55,446 bases of DNA from Aromatoleum toluvorans (lineage in GTDB: Bacteria > Pseudomonadota > Gammaproteobacteria > Burkholderiales > Rhodocyclaceae), in NCBI RefSeq assembly GCF_012910905.1, contig NZ_WTVN01000033.1:1-55446 (forward strand), in the 5' to 3' direction. Below are positions 45,615 to 55,446 of the stretch, one piece after another. The notes under the pieces were generated by a model. It ran no database searches, was not told where the DNA came from, and saw nothing but the letters and a program-made list of their open reading frames with translations. Both the position numbers and the translations under genes were made by a program. Every line of letters starts with the position of its first letter. Positions within the stretch are counted from its first letter, which is position 1.

Positions 45615-45615
45615 G

Positions 45616-46704
<1,089 letters not shown>

Positions 46705-46720
46705 TCCGGAAAAAGAAAAC

Positions 46721-47461
46721 GTGAAACTGCGGACAACCGACATCAGCATTCCCTTCGAACGCATCTGGTTGAACGGCGAGCTGGTGCACGCGCCGGACGT
46801 ATCAGGGCTGGCCGTGGTCCTGCGGCCGGCGGGCAGTCCGTTCGCGCACTCCCGTGACCTGAGGGTCGCGCACGGACTGCAGGGCGCGGGGTTTGCGACG
46901 CTGCTGATCAACCTCCTCACCACGTACGAGGAAGCGCGCGACCCCGATGCCCGCTTCAACGTACCCCAGATGGCCAATCGCGTCGTTGCGGTGCTCGACT
47001 GGATCGGCCACCAGCCGCCGCTCGCCGGGCTCGGGATCGGCCTGATCGCGTCCGATACGGCGAGCGGCGCCGCGATCCGTGCCGGCGGGAAGGCCGGCGA
47101 CCGGGTCGCGGCCATCGTCTGCCGGGCCGGACGCCCCGACCTCGCCGGCCTCACGCCGCTCAACACGCTCGCCGTTCCGCTGCGGATGGTCGTGGGCAGC
47201 GACGACCCGCATGCCGGGATGATCCGCCAGGCCTGCGATCATCTTCGCAGTGCGCACGACTGGCACGTGCTGGCAGGCGTGTCGGAGGAATTCCGCGAAG
47301 CGGGGGCCATCGAACGTTTCGGCGAGCTGGCCGCCGCATGGCTGCGCGACAGGTTGCCGCCGCCGGGGCCCGTCGAGCAACGCATCCACGCCCCCGCCTT
47401 CGGCGCGGAGGGGCAATCCGAAGGGCCTGCGGACCAATCCGCCGAGCCGCATCCCCTATAA
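46721..47461 (+). CDS. Alpha/beta-hydrolase-fold protein, probably catalytically impaired
   Basis: A 246-residue protein related to the dienelactone-hydrolase-like group. The RAGRPDLAGL, VVGSDDP and GVSEEFREAGAIE blocks align with the family. The nucleophile loop reads LIASDTASGAA, where G-x-S-T-G is usual, so Ser111 remains but the flanking Gly residues are changed. At the position of the usual histidine (GATHLFEE) the sequence is GVSEEFRE, so Glu189 replaces it. Catalysis by the usual triad is therefore doubtful. The start is GTG 46721, 16 bp after amrS, suggesting co-transcription. Confidence 0.75.
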   Translation: MKLRTTDISIPFERIWLNGELVHAPDVSGLAVVLRPAGSPFAHSRDLRVAHGLQGAGFATLLINLLTTYEEARDPDARFNVPQMANRVVAVLDWIGHQPPLAGLGIGLIASDTASGAAIRAGGKAGDRVAAIVCRAGRPDLAGLTPLNTLAVPLRMVVGSDDPHAGMIRQACDHLRSAHDWHVLAGVSEEFREAGAIERFGELAAAWLRDRLPPPGPVEQRIHAPAFGAEGQSEGPADQSAEPHPL

Positions 47462-47462
47462 T
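47457..47462 (+). promoter_or_regulatory. TATAAT -10 element upstream of mfd
   Basis: A perfect TATAAT lies 38 bp before the mfd start codon and overlaps the stop of the hydrolase-like gene. A -35 is not evident. It has the same CTATAAT form as the elements upstream of yciB and amrB. Confidence 0.45.
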
Positions 47463-47500
47463 TCGCCTCCTGATTCCGCCTCTTTGTCCACGTCCGTTCG

Positions 47501-50500
47501 ATGTCCCGACCGCTCGACGCCCTGATCCCGCAGCTCGCCTCCCTGACCTTCCCGAAACCCGGCGTACGCCTCGACCTCCCCGCCCTTGCAGGTTCGGCCG
47601 ACGCCCTCGCCGTCGCCCAGCTTGCCGCGCGCGGGCGCTGCCTGCTGCTCGTGACCGCGAACCCGCTCGACGCGCAGCGCCTGCAGGACGAGATCGCGTG
47701 GCTCGCGCCCGGCCTGCGCACGCACCTGCTGCCGGACTGGGAGACATTGCCGTACGAGAGCTTCTCGCCGCACCAGGACCTGATTTCCGAGCGCCTCTCG
47801 ACCCTCTACGCGGTGAGCCGCGGCGAGGCCGACATCGTGCTCGTGCCGGCCTCGACGGCGCTCTACCGCATGGCGCCGCCCGCCTTCCTCGCGGCCTACA
47901 CCTTCTTCCTGAAGCAGGGCGCGAAACTCGACGTCGACCAGCTGCGCAACCAGATGGCGGTCGCCGGCTACACCCACGTCACGCAGGTCGTCAGCCCCGG
48001 CGAATTCTCCGTGCGCGGCGGGCTGGTCGACCTCTACCCGATGGGCGCGGCGCTGCCCTTCCGCATCGACCTCTTCGACGACGAAGTCGAGAGCATCAAG
48101 ACCTTCGATCCGGACACCCAGCGCACGGTCTATCCGGTGCCGGAAATCCGCATGCTGCCCGCGCGCGAATTCCCGATGGACGAGAAGGGGCGCACGCACT
48201 TCCGCAGCCGCTTCCGCGAAACCTTCGAGGGCGACCCCTCGCGCGTATCGCTGTACAAGGATGTGTCGAACGGCATCGCGCCGGCCGGCATCGAGTACTT
48301 CCTGCCGCTGTTCTTCGACGACACCGCGACGCTGTTCGACTACCTGCCGGCCGATGCCGCAGTGGTGCTGCATCGTGACGTGCCTGCCGCGATCGAGGAA
48401 TTCTGGCGCGACACGCGCTCGCGCTACGACTTCCTCAAGGGCGACCGCACGCGTCCGGTGCTGCCGCCGGAAGCGTTGTTCCTCGGCCAGGAATCCTTCT
48501 ACACCGCGCTCAAGGATCGTCCGCGCATCCAGATCGCCGCACCGGACGCGAGCGTCGAGGCCGCCGCGGCTTCGCCCCTGCCCGACCTTTCGGTCGAGCG
48601 CAAGGCAACGGATCCGCTGCACCGCTTCAAGGCCTTCCTCGAAGGCGACTGGGCCCGGGCCGGCGGGCGCGTGCTGGTGCTGGCCGACGCGCCGGGCCGG
48701 CGCGAGACGATGTCGGAATTCTTCGCCGAGTACGGCCTGAAGCCCGCCGCAAGCGCGGACTTCGCGGGCTTTCTCGCGTCCGCCGAGCCGCTCGCGCTGG
48801 GCGTCGGCCCGCTCGCGACCGGCTTCCTGCTGCCGGACGCGAAGCTCGCGGTCATTACAGAATCGGAGCTCTACGCAGCCACCACCCGCACGCGCGCGCG
48901 CCGCGACACACGCAAGGCGGCGACGATGGAGGGCTGGCTGCGCGACCTCTCCGAACTGAAGCCGGGCGACCCCGTCGTGCATGAATCGCACGGCATCGGC
49001 CGCTACCTCGGCCTGCTCCACATGGATCTCGGCGAAGGGCAGACCGAGTTCCTGCACCTCGAATACGCCAACGGCGACAAGCTCTACGTGCCGGTCGCGC
49101 AGCTGCACGTGATCTCGCGCTACGCGGGCGCAGACCCGGAAGCGGTCGAGCTGCACCGCCTCGGCTCCGGCCAGTGGGACAAGGCCAAGAAGAAGGCCGC
49201 GATGCAGGTGCGCGACACCGCGGCCGAGTTGCTCGCCCTGTACGCGCAGCGCGCGGCGCGCCCCGGCCACCGCTTCGACTTCAAGCAGCACGACCTCGAC
49301 GCCTTCGCCGAAGGCTTCGGCTTCGAGACCACGCCGGACCAGCAAGGCGCGATCGACGCCGTCATCGCCGACATGCAGTCCGGCCGCCCGATGGACCGCC
49401 TCGTGTGCGGCGACGTCGGCTTCGGCAAGACCGAAGTCGCGCTGCGTGCCGCCTTCATCGCGGTCGCCGACGGCAAGCAGGTCGTCGTGCTCACGCCCAC
49501 CACGCTGCTCGCCGAACAGCACTACCAGACCTTCGCCGACCGCTTCGCCGACTTCCCGATCCGCATCGCCGAACTGTCGCGCTTCAAGAGCGCCAAGGAG
49601 CAGGCCGAAGCGTTGAAGCTGCTCGGCGAAGGCAAGGTCGACATCATCATCGGCACCCACCGCCTGCTGCAGAAGGACGTCCAGTTCAAGCGCCTCGGCC
49701 TCGTCATCATCGACGAGGAACACCGCTTCGGCGTGCGCCAGAAGGAGGCCCTGAAGGCGCTGCGCAGCGAGATCGACATCCTGACCCTCACGGCGACGCC
49801 GATCCCGCGCACGCTTGGCCTTGCGCTCGAAGGCCTGCGCGAGTTCTCGGTGATCGCCACGGCACCGCAGAAGCGCCTCGCGATCAAGACCTTCGTGCAG
49901 CGCCACAGCAAGGGCATCGTGCGCGAAGCGGTGCTGCGCGAATTCAAGCGCGGCGGGCAGGTGTATTTCCTGCACAACGAAGTCGAGACGATCGAGAATG
50001 TGCGCAACGACCTCGCCGAACTGCTGCCCGAAGCGCGCATCGTCGTCGGCCACGGCCAGCTGCCCGAGCGCGAGCTCGAACGCGTGATGCGCGACTTCAC
50101 CGCGCAACGCGCGAACCTGCTGCTGTGCACGACCATCATCGAGACCGGCATCAACATCCCGACCGCCAACACCATCATCATCAACCGTGCCGACCGCTTC
50201 GGCCTCGCCCAGCTGCACCAGCTGCGCGGCCGCGTCGGGCGCAGCCACCACCAGGCCTACGCCTACCTGCTGACCGACGCCCACGCGAAGCCCACCGCGC
50301 AGGCGCAGAAGCGCCTCGAGGCGATCACGATGATGGAGGAGCTGGGTTCCGGCTTCTACCTCGCGATGCACGACCTGGAGATCCGCGGCGCCGGCGAGGT
50401 GCTGGGCGAAAACCAGTCCGGCGAGATCCAGCAGGTCGGGTTCAGCCTGTACACCGAAATGCTCAAGCGCGCGGTGCGCGACCTGCAGGCCGGCAAGGAA

Positions 50501-50959
50501 CCCGACCTCAGCCAGCCGCTGGAAGTCGTCTCCGAGATCAACCTGCACACCCCCGCACTGCTGCCCAACGACTACTGCCCCGACGTGCAGGAGCGCCTGA
50601 CGCTCTACAAGCGCCTCGCGAACTGCGAAGCGGACGACGAGCTGCGTAGCCTGCAGGAAGAGCTCATCGACCGCTTCGGCGAAGTGCCGCCGCAGACCCA
50701 GGCGCTGATCGAATCGCACCGCCTGCGCCTGCTCGTGAAGCCCTTCGGCGTCGCCAAGCTCGACGCCAGCGACGCGCAGATCAGCGTCCAGTTCGGCCCC
50801 AATCCGCCCATCGACCCTGCGAAGGTGATCTTCCTGATCCAGAAGGATCGCAACACGAAGATGTCCGGCCCCGACCGCCTGATCCGCAAGGCCGCCCTGC
50901 CGAACCTGAAGCAGCGCGTGCAGGGTGTACGGGAGTTGCTGGAGGCGGTCAGGGCGTAA
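47501..50959 (+). CDS. mfd: Transcription-repair coupling factor Mfd
   Basis: DNA translocase of 1152 residues (E. coli 1148) that removes stalled RNA polymerase and recruits UvrA. The N-terminal UvrB-like region (1-350) has TLPYESFSPHQDLISERLS and GEFSVRGGLVDLYP. The RNA-polymerase-interacting domain is near 480-550 (VHESHGIGRYLGL). Walker A GDVGFGKTE starts about 637, and the DEEH box with DEEHRFGVRQKE is near 738. The TRG motif region and a C-terminal domain follow. It is complete, with no frameshift. The 135 bp after it hold only a short GC palindrome without a T-run. Confidence 0.97.
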   Translation: MSRPLDALIPQLASLTFPKPGVRLDLPALAGSADALAVAQLAARGRCLLLVTANPLDAQRLQDEIAWLAPGLRTHLLPDWETLPYESFSPHQDLISERLSTLYAVSRGEADIVLVPASTALYRMAPPAFLAAYTFFLKQGAKLDVDQLRNQMAVAGYTHVTQVVSPGEFSVRGGLVDLYPMGAALPFRIDLFDDEVESIKTFDPDTQRTVYPVPEIRMLPAREFPMDEKGRTHFRSRFRETFEGDPSRVSLYKDVSNGIAPAGIEYFLPLFFDDTATLFDYLPADAAVVLHRDVPAAIEEFWRDTRSRYDFLKGDRTRPVLPPEALFLGQESFYTALKDRPRIQIAAPDASVEAAAASPLPDLSVERKATDPLHRFKAFLEGDWARAGGRVLVLADAPGRRETMSEFFAEYGLKPAASADFAGFLASAEPLALGVGPLATGFLLPDAKLAVITESELYAATTRTRARRDTRKAATMEGWLRDLSELKPGDPVVHESHGIGRYLGLLHMDLGEGQTEFLHLEYANGDKLYVPVAQLHVISRYAGADPEAVELHRLGSGQWDKAKKKAAMQVRDTAAELLALYAQRAARPGHRFDFKQHDLDAFAEGFGFETTPDQQGAIDAVIADMQSGRPMDRLVCGDVGFGKTEVALRAAFIAVADGKQVVVLTPTTLLAEQHYQTFADRFADFPIRIAELSRFKSAKEQAEALKLLGEGKVDIIIGTHRLLQKDVQFKRLGLVIIDEEHRFGVRQKEALKALRSEIDILTLTATPIPRTLGLALEGLREFSVIATAPQKRLAIKTFVQRHSKGIVREAVLREFKRGGQVYFLHNEVETIENVRNDLAELLPEARIVVGHGQLPERELERVMRDFTAQRANLLLCTTIIETGINIPTANTIIINRADRFGLAQLHQLRGRVGRSHHQAYAYLLTDAHAKPTAQAQKRLEAITMMEELGSGFYLAMHDLEIRGAGEVLGENQSGEIQQVGFSLYTEMLKRAVRDLQAGKEPDLSQPLEVVSEINLHTPALLPNDYCPDVQERLTLYKRLANCEADDELRSLQEELIDRFGEVPPQTQALIESHRLRLLVKPFGVAKLDASDAQISVQFGPNPPIDPAKVIFLIQKDRNTKMSGPDRLIRKAALPNLKQRVQGVRELLEAVRA

Positions 50960-51094
50960 AGCTTCGCCCCCTTCTTCGCCGGCGCCCCGCTCGTGTGACG
51001 CCCGTTTCCCCGGTCCGGGGTTCGCGCAACGCTCGTCGCCGAACCACCCGACGACGTGTGATAATTTCATGAACTGACGATTGGACTCCTATCA

Positions 51095-51877
51095 ATGAAG
51101 CACCCCACCTTCGAGTGTCTGGGCGAACAATATCCTTCCCATCTCGAAGAGAAATTCGATCGCATCCTCACGCGCATCGAATTCCTGTGGGACACGCCCG
51201 AGATCCACGACTACTTCAGCGATCTCCTGATCGACAAACGCGGCGGCCGGCAGGGCTTTCCGCCCCAAGTGCTCGCCGACATCATCAGGCTGCGGGAATT
51301 CCGCGAGCTGGAGACGTTCCGCCAGGCCGAGCGCCGCGAACATGCGGTCCGCGAACTGGCTGATCGCGGCGTCCTTGTCGACCGCGAGGCCTTCCTGAGC
51401 GCACTGCGCGCCGGCGACCGCGAACTCATCGATCTCCTCGTACGAGCCGGCTTCAACATCCACGGCATCGAGGTCGACGGCACGCCGCCACTGCTCTTTG
51501 CACTGAAGAAGGGCTTCACGGTCATCGCCAGCATCCTCGTGAACGCCGGCGCGGACGTGAACGCCCGCGACCGTCTGGGCCTCACGCCGCTGCTGGTCGC
51601 CTGCGGCAAACCGACCCAGGGTTACCGCAGCATCGCCGAGGCGCTCATCCTCCGCGGCGCACAGGTGAACGTGCGCGACCCGCTGGGCAACACGCCCTTC
51701 CTCCTGTCCCTGTCGGGCGGGGTCGTCGACATCGCGGAGCTGCTGGCCGAACGCGGGGCGGACATCTTCGCGAGCACGCGCAAGGGCGAAACCGCGCTCG
51801 CGCTGGCACGCAGGCTCGACACCCCGGAGGGCACGCGCGTTGCCGAACTGATCCGCGAAAAAGGCGCCACGCGCTAA
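51095..51877 (+). CDS. Ankyrin-repeat protein with unassigned N-terminal domain
   Basis: A 260-residue protein. The first 100 residues form a charged helical region (HLEEKFDRILTRIEFLWDTPE, DYFSDLLIDKRGGRQGFP) that I do not recognise as a named domain. Residues about 100-255 contain four or five ankyrin repeats (HGIEVDGTPPLLFALKKG, NARDRLGLTPLLVACG, NVRDPLGNTPFLLSLSGG, TRKGETALALARR). It has no signal peptide. A DATAAT-like element (GATAAT, 51060-51065) lies upstream. Ankyrin repeats bind proteins, and the partner is unknown. Confidence 0.85.
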   Translation: MKHPTFECLGEQYPSHLEEKFDRILTRIEFLWDTPEIHDYFSDLLIDKRGGRQGFPPQVLADIIRLREFRELETFRQAERREHAVRELADRGVLVDREAFLSALRAGDRELIDLLVRAGFNIHGIEVDGTPPLLFALKKGFTVIASILVNAGADVNARDRLGLTPLLVACGKPTQGYRSIAEALILRGAQVNVRDPLGNTPFLLSLSGGVVDIAELLAERGADIFASTRKGETALALARRLDTPEGTRVAELIREKGATR

Positions 51878-51967
51878 GCTGTCAATACGGGGACCGAATA
51901 CGTAGCGTCCGGTTCGTTGCTCACCCGGGCATCTCCCCGTTACGCCGCGAAGCCACAGGAGGGCATC

Positions 51968-52390
51968 ATGAAACCCAGGCTGACGCTCATCACCCTCGCG
52001 GTCGACGATCTCGAACGCGCCCTGCACTTCTACCGCGACGGACTCGGCCTCGCGACCGAGGGGATCATCGGCACCGAGTTCGAATACGGCGCCGTGGCCT
52101 TCTTCGACCTCCAGCCGGGCCTGAAGCTCGCCGTCTGGCCGCGGACCAGCCTCGCCCGCGATACCGGAATCGCCGTCGGGAAGCCCTCCTCGACCGAATT
52201 CTCGCTCGCGCACAATGTCACCAACAAACAGGAGGTGGACGCCGTCATGGAGGAGGCGCGGCGTGCCGGTGCGCGAATCGTCAAGCCGGGCGGCGACACC
52301 TTCTGGGGCGGCTACGCCGGGTATTTCGCCGATCCGGACGGCCACCTGTGGGAAATCGCCTGGAACCCGCAGCTCGAAGTCGCGGAATAG
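51968..52390 (+). CDS. VOC family protein (glyoxalase/bleomycin resistance fold)
   Basis: A 140-residue vicinal-oxygen-chelate protein with paired beta-alpha-beta-beta-beta units. It opens LTLITLAVDDLERALHFYRDGLGL and ends FWGGYAGYFADPDGHLWEIAWNP, where the Glu in WEIAW is the expected metal ligand. The substrate is unknown. AGGAGG precedes ATG 51968 by 6 nt. It converges on cysA across 48 bp with no clear terminator. Confidence 0.9.
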   Translation: MKPRLTLITLAVDDLERALHFYRDGLGLATEGIIGTEFEYGAVAFFDLQPGLKLAVWPRTSLARDTGIAVGKPSSTEFSLAHNVTNKQEVDAVMEEARRAGARIVKPGGDTFWGGYAGYFADPDGHLWEIAWNPQLEVAE

Positions 52391-52438
52391 ATCCGGCGCA
52401 TCAAGTCCTGCCGGACGGACGTGCCGGCCCCGGCGGAA

Positions 52439-53506
52439 TCAGAACAGGAACGGTTGCCGTGCCGTCGGGCCGGCCGCCTCGGCCGCGAAGACCTTGGCCT
52501 GGCGCGGCTTGATCCACACCGTCTTGCCGACCGACAGATCCAGGCTGGCGGCGCGCTCGCGCGTCAGCTCCACCTCGATCGTCTCGCCGTCGTGCTCGAG
52601 TTCGACGCGCACGACCGGCCCGATGCGGTGCACATGGAGCACGCCCGCGGTCATCCCGCCCTTCAGGGGCGCGACGTCGAGTTCGATGTCATGCGGGCGC
52701 ACGAAGGCGATCGAAGCCGAGCCGGGCTCCTCCCCTTCGCGCTCGACCTCCGCCCAGGCGCCGTGCAGGCGGCTGTGGAAGACGTTTACGTTGCCGAGGA
52801 ACTGGTAGACGAAGGGCGACGCCGGGCTCGAATAGACTTCGTCGGGCGAGCCGATCTGCTCGATGTGGCCGCGGTTCATCACGACGACGCGGTCGGCGAC
52901 TTCGAGCGCCTCCTCCTGGTCGTGCGTCACGAACACCGACGAGATGTGCATCTCGTCGTGCAGGCGGCGCAGCCAGCGGCGCAGCTCCTTGCGCACCTTG
53001 GTGTCGAGCGCGCCGAACGGCTCGTCGAGCAGCAGCACCTTCGGTTCGACCGCGAGTGCACGGGCGAGCGCGATGCGCTGGCGCTGACCGCCCGACAGCT
53101 GCGACGGATAGCGCGGCGCCAGCCAGTCGAGCTGCACGAGCTTCAGCAGGCCCATCACGCGCTCGCGGATCTCGGCTTCGCTCGGCCGGTCCTTGCGCGG
53201 CCGCACCCGCAGCCCGAAGGCGACGTTCTCGAACACCGACATGTGGCGGAACAGTGCGTAATGCTGGAACACGAAGCCGACCTGGCGCTCGCGCGCGTGG
53301 ATGTGCGTCGCCTCCTGCCCACCGAACAGCACGGAGCCGGCATCCGGCGTTTCCATGCCCGCAATGATGCGCAGCAGGGTCGTCTTGCCGCAGCCCGAGG
53401 GGCCCAGCAAGGCGACCAGTTCGCCGGTCGGGATGTCGAGGGACAGGTTGTCGAGCGCGACGAAGTTGCCGAAGCGCTTGCTGATGTTGCGGATTTCGAT
53501 GCTCAT
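52439..53506 (-). CDS. cysA: Sulfate/thiosulfate ABC transporter ATP-binding protein CysA
   Basis: ATPase of the sulfate importer, 355 residues. Walker A GPSGCGKT is at 35-42, the signature LSGGQRQ at 137-143, and Walker B with [11 protein letters not shown] near 157-168. The C-terminal regulatory TOBE-like domain is present (about 240-355). The frame extends upstream through cysW, but ATG 53506 overlaps the cysW stop (ATGA) and matches CysA ([13 protein letters not shown]). It is the last gene of cysTWA. Confidence 0.96.
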   Translation of the reverse strand: MSIEIRNISKRFGNFVALDNLSLDIPTGELVALLGPSGCGKTTLLRIIAGMETPDAGSVLFGGQEATHIHARERQVGFVFQHYALFRHMSVFENVAFGLRVRPRKDRPSEAEIRERVMGLLKLVQLDWLAPRYPSQLSGGQRQRIALARALAVEPKVLLLDEPFGALDTKVRKELRRWLRRLHDEMHISSVFVTHDQEEALEVADRVVVMNRGHIEQIGSPDEVYSSPASPFVYQFLGNVNVFHSRLHGAWAEVEREGEEPGSASIAFVRPHDIELDVAPLKGGMTAGVLHVHRIGPVVRVELEHDGETIEVELTRERAASLDLSVGKTVWIKPRQAKVFAAEAAGPTARQPFLF

Positions 53507-54399
53507 GGGTGTTCCGTGGCCGCAATCGGCGGCAGTTCGGTCTTTTCCGGCGGCAGGTCGGCCGTCAGCATTTCGGTTTCCTTGCGCATGCGCCATTCGA
53601 CGACGGTCTTGGCGACCAGCGTCACGAGGCCCAGGAAGGCGAGCACGGTCGCCGCGGCGAAGGCGCCGATCTGGTTGTATTCGTTGTAGAGGATCTCGAC
53701 GTGCAGCGGCAGCGTGTTGGTCTCGCCGCGGATGTGGCCCGAGACGACGCTCACCGCGCCGAACTCGCCCATTGCGCGCGCGTTCGCGAGGATCACGCCG
53801 TACATCAGGCCCCACTTGATGTTCGGCAGCGTCACGCGCCAGAACATCTGCCAGCCCGACGCGCCGAGCGAGATCGCGGCCTCCTCCTCGTCGCGGCCCT
53901 GGGCCTGCATCAGCGGAATCAGCTCGCGCGCGACGAAGGGGAAGGTCACGAACAGGGTCGCGAGCAGCATGCCCGGCAGCGCGAAGATGATCTTGATATC
54001 GTTGGCGGCGAGCCACGAGCCGAAGAAGCCCTGTGCACCGAACAGGATGATGAAGATCAGGCCGGCAACGACGGGAGACACCGCGAACGGCAGGTCGATC
54101 AGCGTCGTCAGCAGGCTCTTGCCACGGAATTCGAACTTCGCGATCGCCCACGCCGCGGCGACGCCGAAAGCGATGTTGAACGGCAGCACGAGGGCCGCGA
54201 TCGTCAGCGTCAGCAGCATCGCCGAGCGCGCCTCGCTGTCCTTCAGCGCCTCCCAGTACGCCTGCGCGCCCTGCGCGAAGGCTTCCCAGAACACCGCGAT
54301 CAGTGGCAGCACGAGGAACAGGAACAGGAAGCCGAGGGCGACGGCAGTCAGCAGCAGGCGGACCCAGCGCGGTTCCGCGGTGGCACGGCGGGCGGTCAT
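53503..54399 (-). CDS. cysW: Sulfate ABC transporter permease CysW
   Basis: Inner-membrane permease of 298 residues with about six helices. The coupling-helix segment [27 protein letters not shown] is the EAA-type loop that contacts CysA, and the [22 protein letters not shown] segment is typical of CysW. It overlaps cysT and cysA by 4 nt each. The C-terminal tail (about 275-298, [19 protein letters not shown]) is a non-conserved cytoplasmic extension. Confidence 0.95.
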   Translation of the reverse strand: MTARRATAEPRWVRLLLTAVALGFLFLFLVLPLIAVFWEAFAQGAQAYWEALKDSEARSAMLLTLTIAALVLPFNIAFGVAAAWAIAKFEFRGKSLLTTLIDLPFAVSPVVAGLIFIILFGAQGFFGSWLAANDIKIIFALPGMLLATLFVTFPFVARELIPLMQAQGRDEEEAAISLGASGWQMFWRVTLPNIKWGLMYGVILANARAMGEFGAVSVVSGHIRGETNTLPLHVEILYNEYNQIGAFAAATVLAFLGLVTLVAKTVVEWRMRKETEMLTADLPPEKTELPPIAATEHP

Positions 54400-55289
54400 G
54401 GACGGGCCTCCACCAATGCGCCGGGCGCGAGCGCCGCGGCCGGTGTTTCACCGCCTTTCGCATGGCGGTTCGCGGCCCACCATTGCAGCAGGTTGATCAC
54501 CAGCAGCATGACGAAGGAGATGACCAGCATCACGACCGCAAGCGAGGTCGCGCCCAGCAGGTCGTATTGCTCGAGCTTGGAGATGATCAGCAGCGGCGTG
54601 ATCTCGGAGATCAGCGGCATGTTGCCCGCGATGAAGATCACCGACCCGAACTCGCCGATCGCGCGCGAGAACGCGAGCGTGAAGCCGGTCAGCCACGCCG
54701 GGAAGATCCCAGGCAACAGCACGCGCGTGAAGGTCTGCCAGCGCGTCGCGCCGAGCGAGGCGGCGGCCTCCTCGACCTCCGCTTCGATATCCTCGATCAC
54801 CGGCTGCAGGGTGCGGACGACAAAGGGCAGCGTGACGAAGATCAGCGCGACGACGATGCCCAGCGGCGTGAAGGCGACCTTGATGCCGGGCCTGGCGAGA
54901 AACTGTCCGACCCAGCCGTTCTCTGCGTACAGCGTCGCCAGCGTGATGCCGGCGACCGCGGTCGGCAGCGCAAAGGGCAGGTCGACCAGCGCATCGACGA
55001 AGCGTTTGCCCGGGAAGGAATAGCGCACCAGCACCCAGGCCACGATCAGTCCGAACACGGCGTTGACGATCGCCGCGAACAGCGACGCCCCGAAGGTGAC
55101 GCGGTATGACGCCAGGGCGCGCTCGGCGGTGGCGATCTCCCAGAAGCTGTTCCAGCTCAGCTTTCCGGTCATGAGGATCATGCCGGCGAGCGGAATCAGC
55201 ACGAGAAGCGTCAGGTAGGTCAGCGTGTAACCCAGCCCCAGACGGAAGCCGGGCAGCACGCCATCCCGTTTGGCGGGAGCGGGAAACAT
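54396..55289 (-). CDS. cysT: Sulfate ABC transporter permease CysT
   Basis: Inner-membrane permease of 297 residues with about six helices. The EAA loop is [23 protein letters not shown], and the [19 protein letters not shown] segment is typical of CysT (CysU). ATG 55289 starts [20 protein letters not shown]. It is the first cys gene in the window. A sulfate-binding protein gene would normally lie upstream, but a group II intron end begins 30 bp before the start codon. Confidence 0.95.
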   Translation of the reverse strand: MFPAPAKRDGVLPGFRLGLGYTLTYLTLLVLIPLAGMILMTGKLSWNSFWEIATAERALASYRVTFGASLFAAIVNAVFGLIVAWVLVRYSFPGKRFVDALVDLPFALPTAVAGITLATLYAENGWVGQFLARPGIKVAFTPLGIVVALIFVTLPFVVRTLQPVIEDIEAEVEEAAASLGATRWQTFTRVLLPGIFPAWLTGFTLAFSRAIGEFGSVIFIAGNMPLISEITPLLIISKLEQYDLLGATSLAVVMLVISFVMLLVINLLQWWAANRHAKGGETPAAALAPGALVEARP

Positions 55290-55319
55290 GTTGTCGATCG
55301 AACGATGAAAGCCTGCAGG

Positions 55320-55446
55320 ATCGAGTAGGGGACGGGGTCACCCCCGTCGCCCTCTCACACCACCGTACATGCGGTTCCGCATACGGCGGTTCATGAAAGA
55401 CACTGGAGTCGTCGCGTCGTATCGAGCAGCGACACCAGACCCATAC
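55320..55446 (-). mobile_element. 3' end of a group II intron (class IIC-like: domains V and VI, partial)
   Basis: Read on the minus strand, the segment at 55359-55393 folds as a domain V hairpin: ACCGCCGTATGCGG, an AACC-type turn, and GCATGTACGGTGGT. Its CGC triad is the form known from class IIC introns. GTGTGAGAGGG joins it to a domain VI stem (about 55322-55352, GACGGGG/CCCCGTC). The 3' end CTACTCGAT lies at 55320-55328, with the A seven bases from the end as branch-point candidate. A frame ending in a stop at 55391-55393 may be the C-terminus of the maturase. The rest lies beyond the window. Confidence 0.75.

Noticed and set aside
51008-51021. CCCCGG-T-CCGGGG palindrome after mfd as a terminator
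   Set aside because: The stem is short and no T-run follows on either strand.
47456-51070. A 1204-codon open frame on the minus strand opposite mfd
   Set aside because: It is antisense to a full-length, motif-complete Mfd and has an Arg/His/Asp-rich composition typical of reverse-frame reading in GC-rich DNA.

Overview
This is a high-GC, gene-dense bacterial chromosome segment. The products (PHA-type and acyl-CoA genes, OmpR/EnvZ, CysTWA, ispDF, LplT, host attachment protein, AmmeMemoRadiSam genes) and the gene style suggest a betaproteobacterium of the Rhodocyclales, near Azoarcus, Aromatoleum or Thauera. That placement is inferred from recognised families, not from a marker-gene comparison. 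About 55 protein genes are supported. I saw no tRNA, rRNA or CRISPR array. The only mobile-element trace is the 3' end of a group II intron at the right edge.

Layout, left to right. Positions 83-1811 hold an M20 amidohydrolase and a MarR regulator. Positions 1822-3800 are an ada-alkA alkylation-repair operon with an Ada-box match upstream. Positions 3891-5578 are pepD with a small DUF3820 gene. Positions 5773-8135 pair a DUF6781-like helical protein with a UbiB/AarF kinase-like protein. Positions 8169-11860 are a TetR-controlled ABC exporter of DevBCA/MacB type. Positions 11966-15689 hold radA, a LysR regulator and lplT. Positions 15741-17745 are tsaB-rimI-UDG. Positions 17817-20585 hold a small exported protein and the ompR-envZ system. 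Positions 20628-22607 are yciB-yciI-bolA-parvulin, closed by a strong terminator.

Positions 22713-28725 form an acyl-CoA region: acyl-CoA dehydrogenase, etfBA, a divergent TetR gene with two tandem operator-like palindromes, tatD, and a crotonase without the usual catalytic glutamates. Positions 28818-33816 are an operon-like run of ppx, a STAS-MlaE fusion, MlaF-like ATPase, MCE protein and PqiC-like lipoprotein. Divergent ppk follows, then relA, mtfA, a host-attachment-family gene, a YbaK-like deacylase, thpR, and ispDF.

Positions 42916-47461 hold an MgtC/DUF4010 membrane protein, then the three AmmeMemoRadiSam genes (amrB, amrA, amrS) and an alpha/beta-hydrolase relative that appears to lack its catalytic histidine. 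mfd, an ankyrin-repeat protein and a VOC protein follow. The window ends with cysT-cysW-cysA, whose upstream side is interrupted 30 bp before cysT by the group II intron end.

Adjacent genes in most operons overlap by 1-4 nt (ATGA, GTGA or TGATG), so translational coupling is a recurring feature. The most promising under-described system is the AmmeMemoRadiSam cluster with its degenerate hydrolase. The MCE lipid transporter linked to ppx and the tandem CATAC-N6-GTATG operators at etfB/tetR come next.
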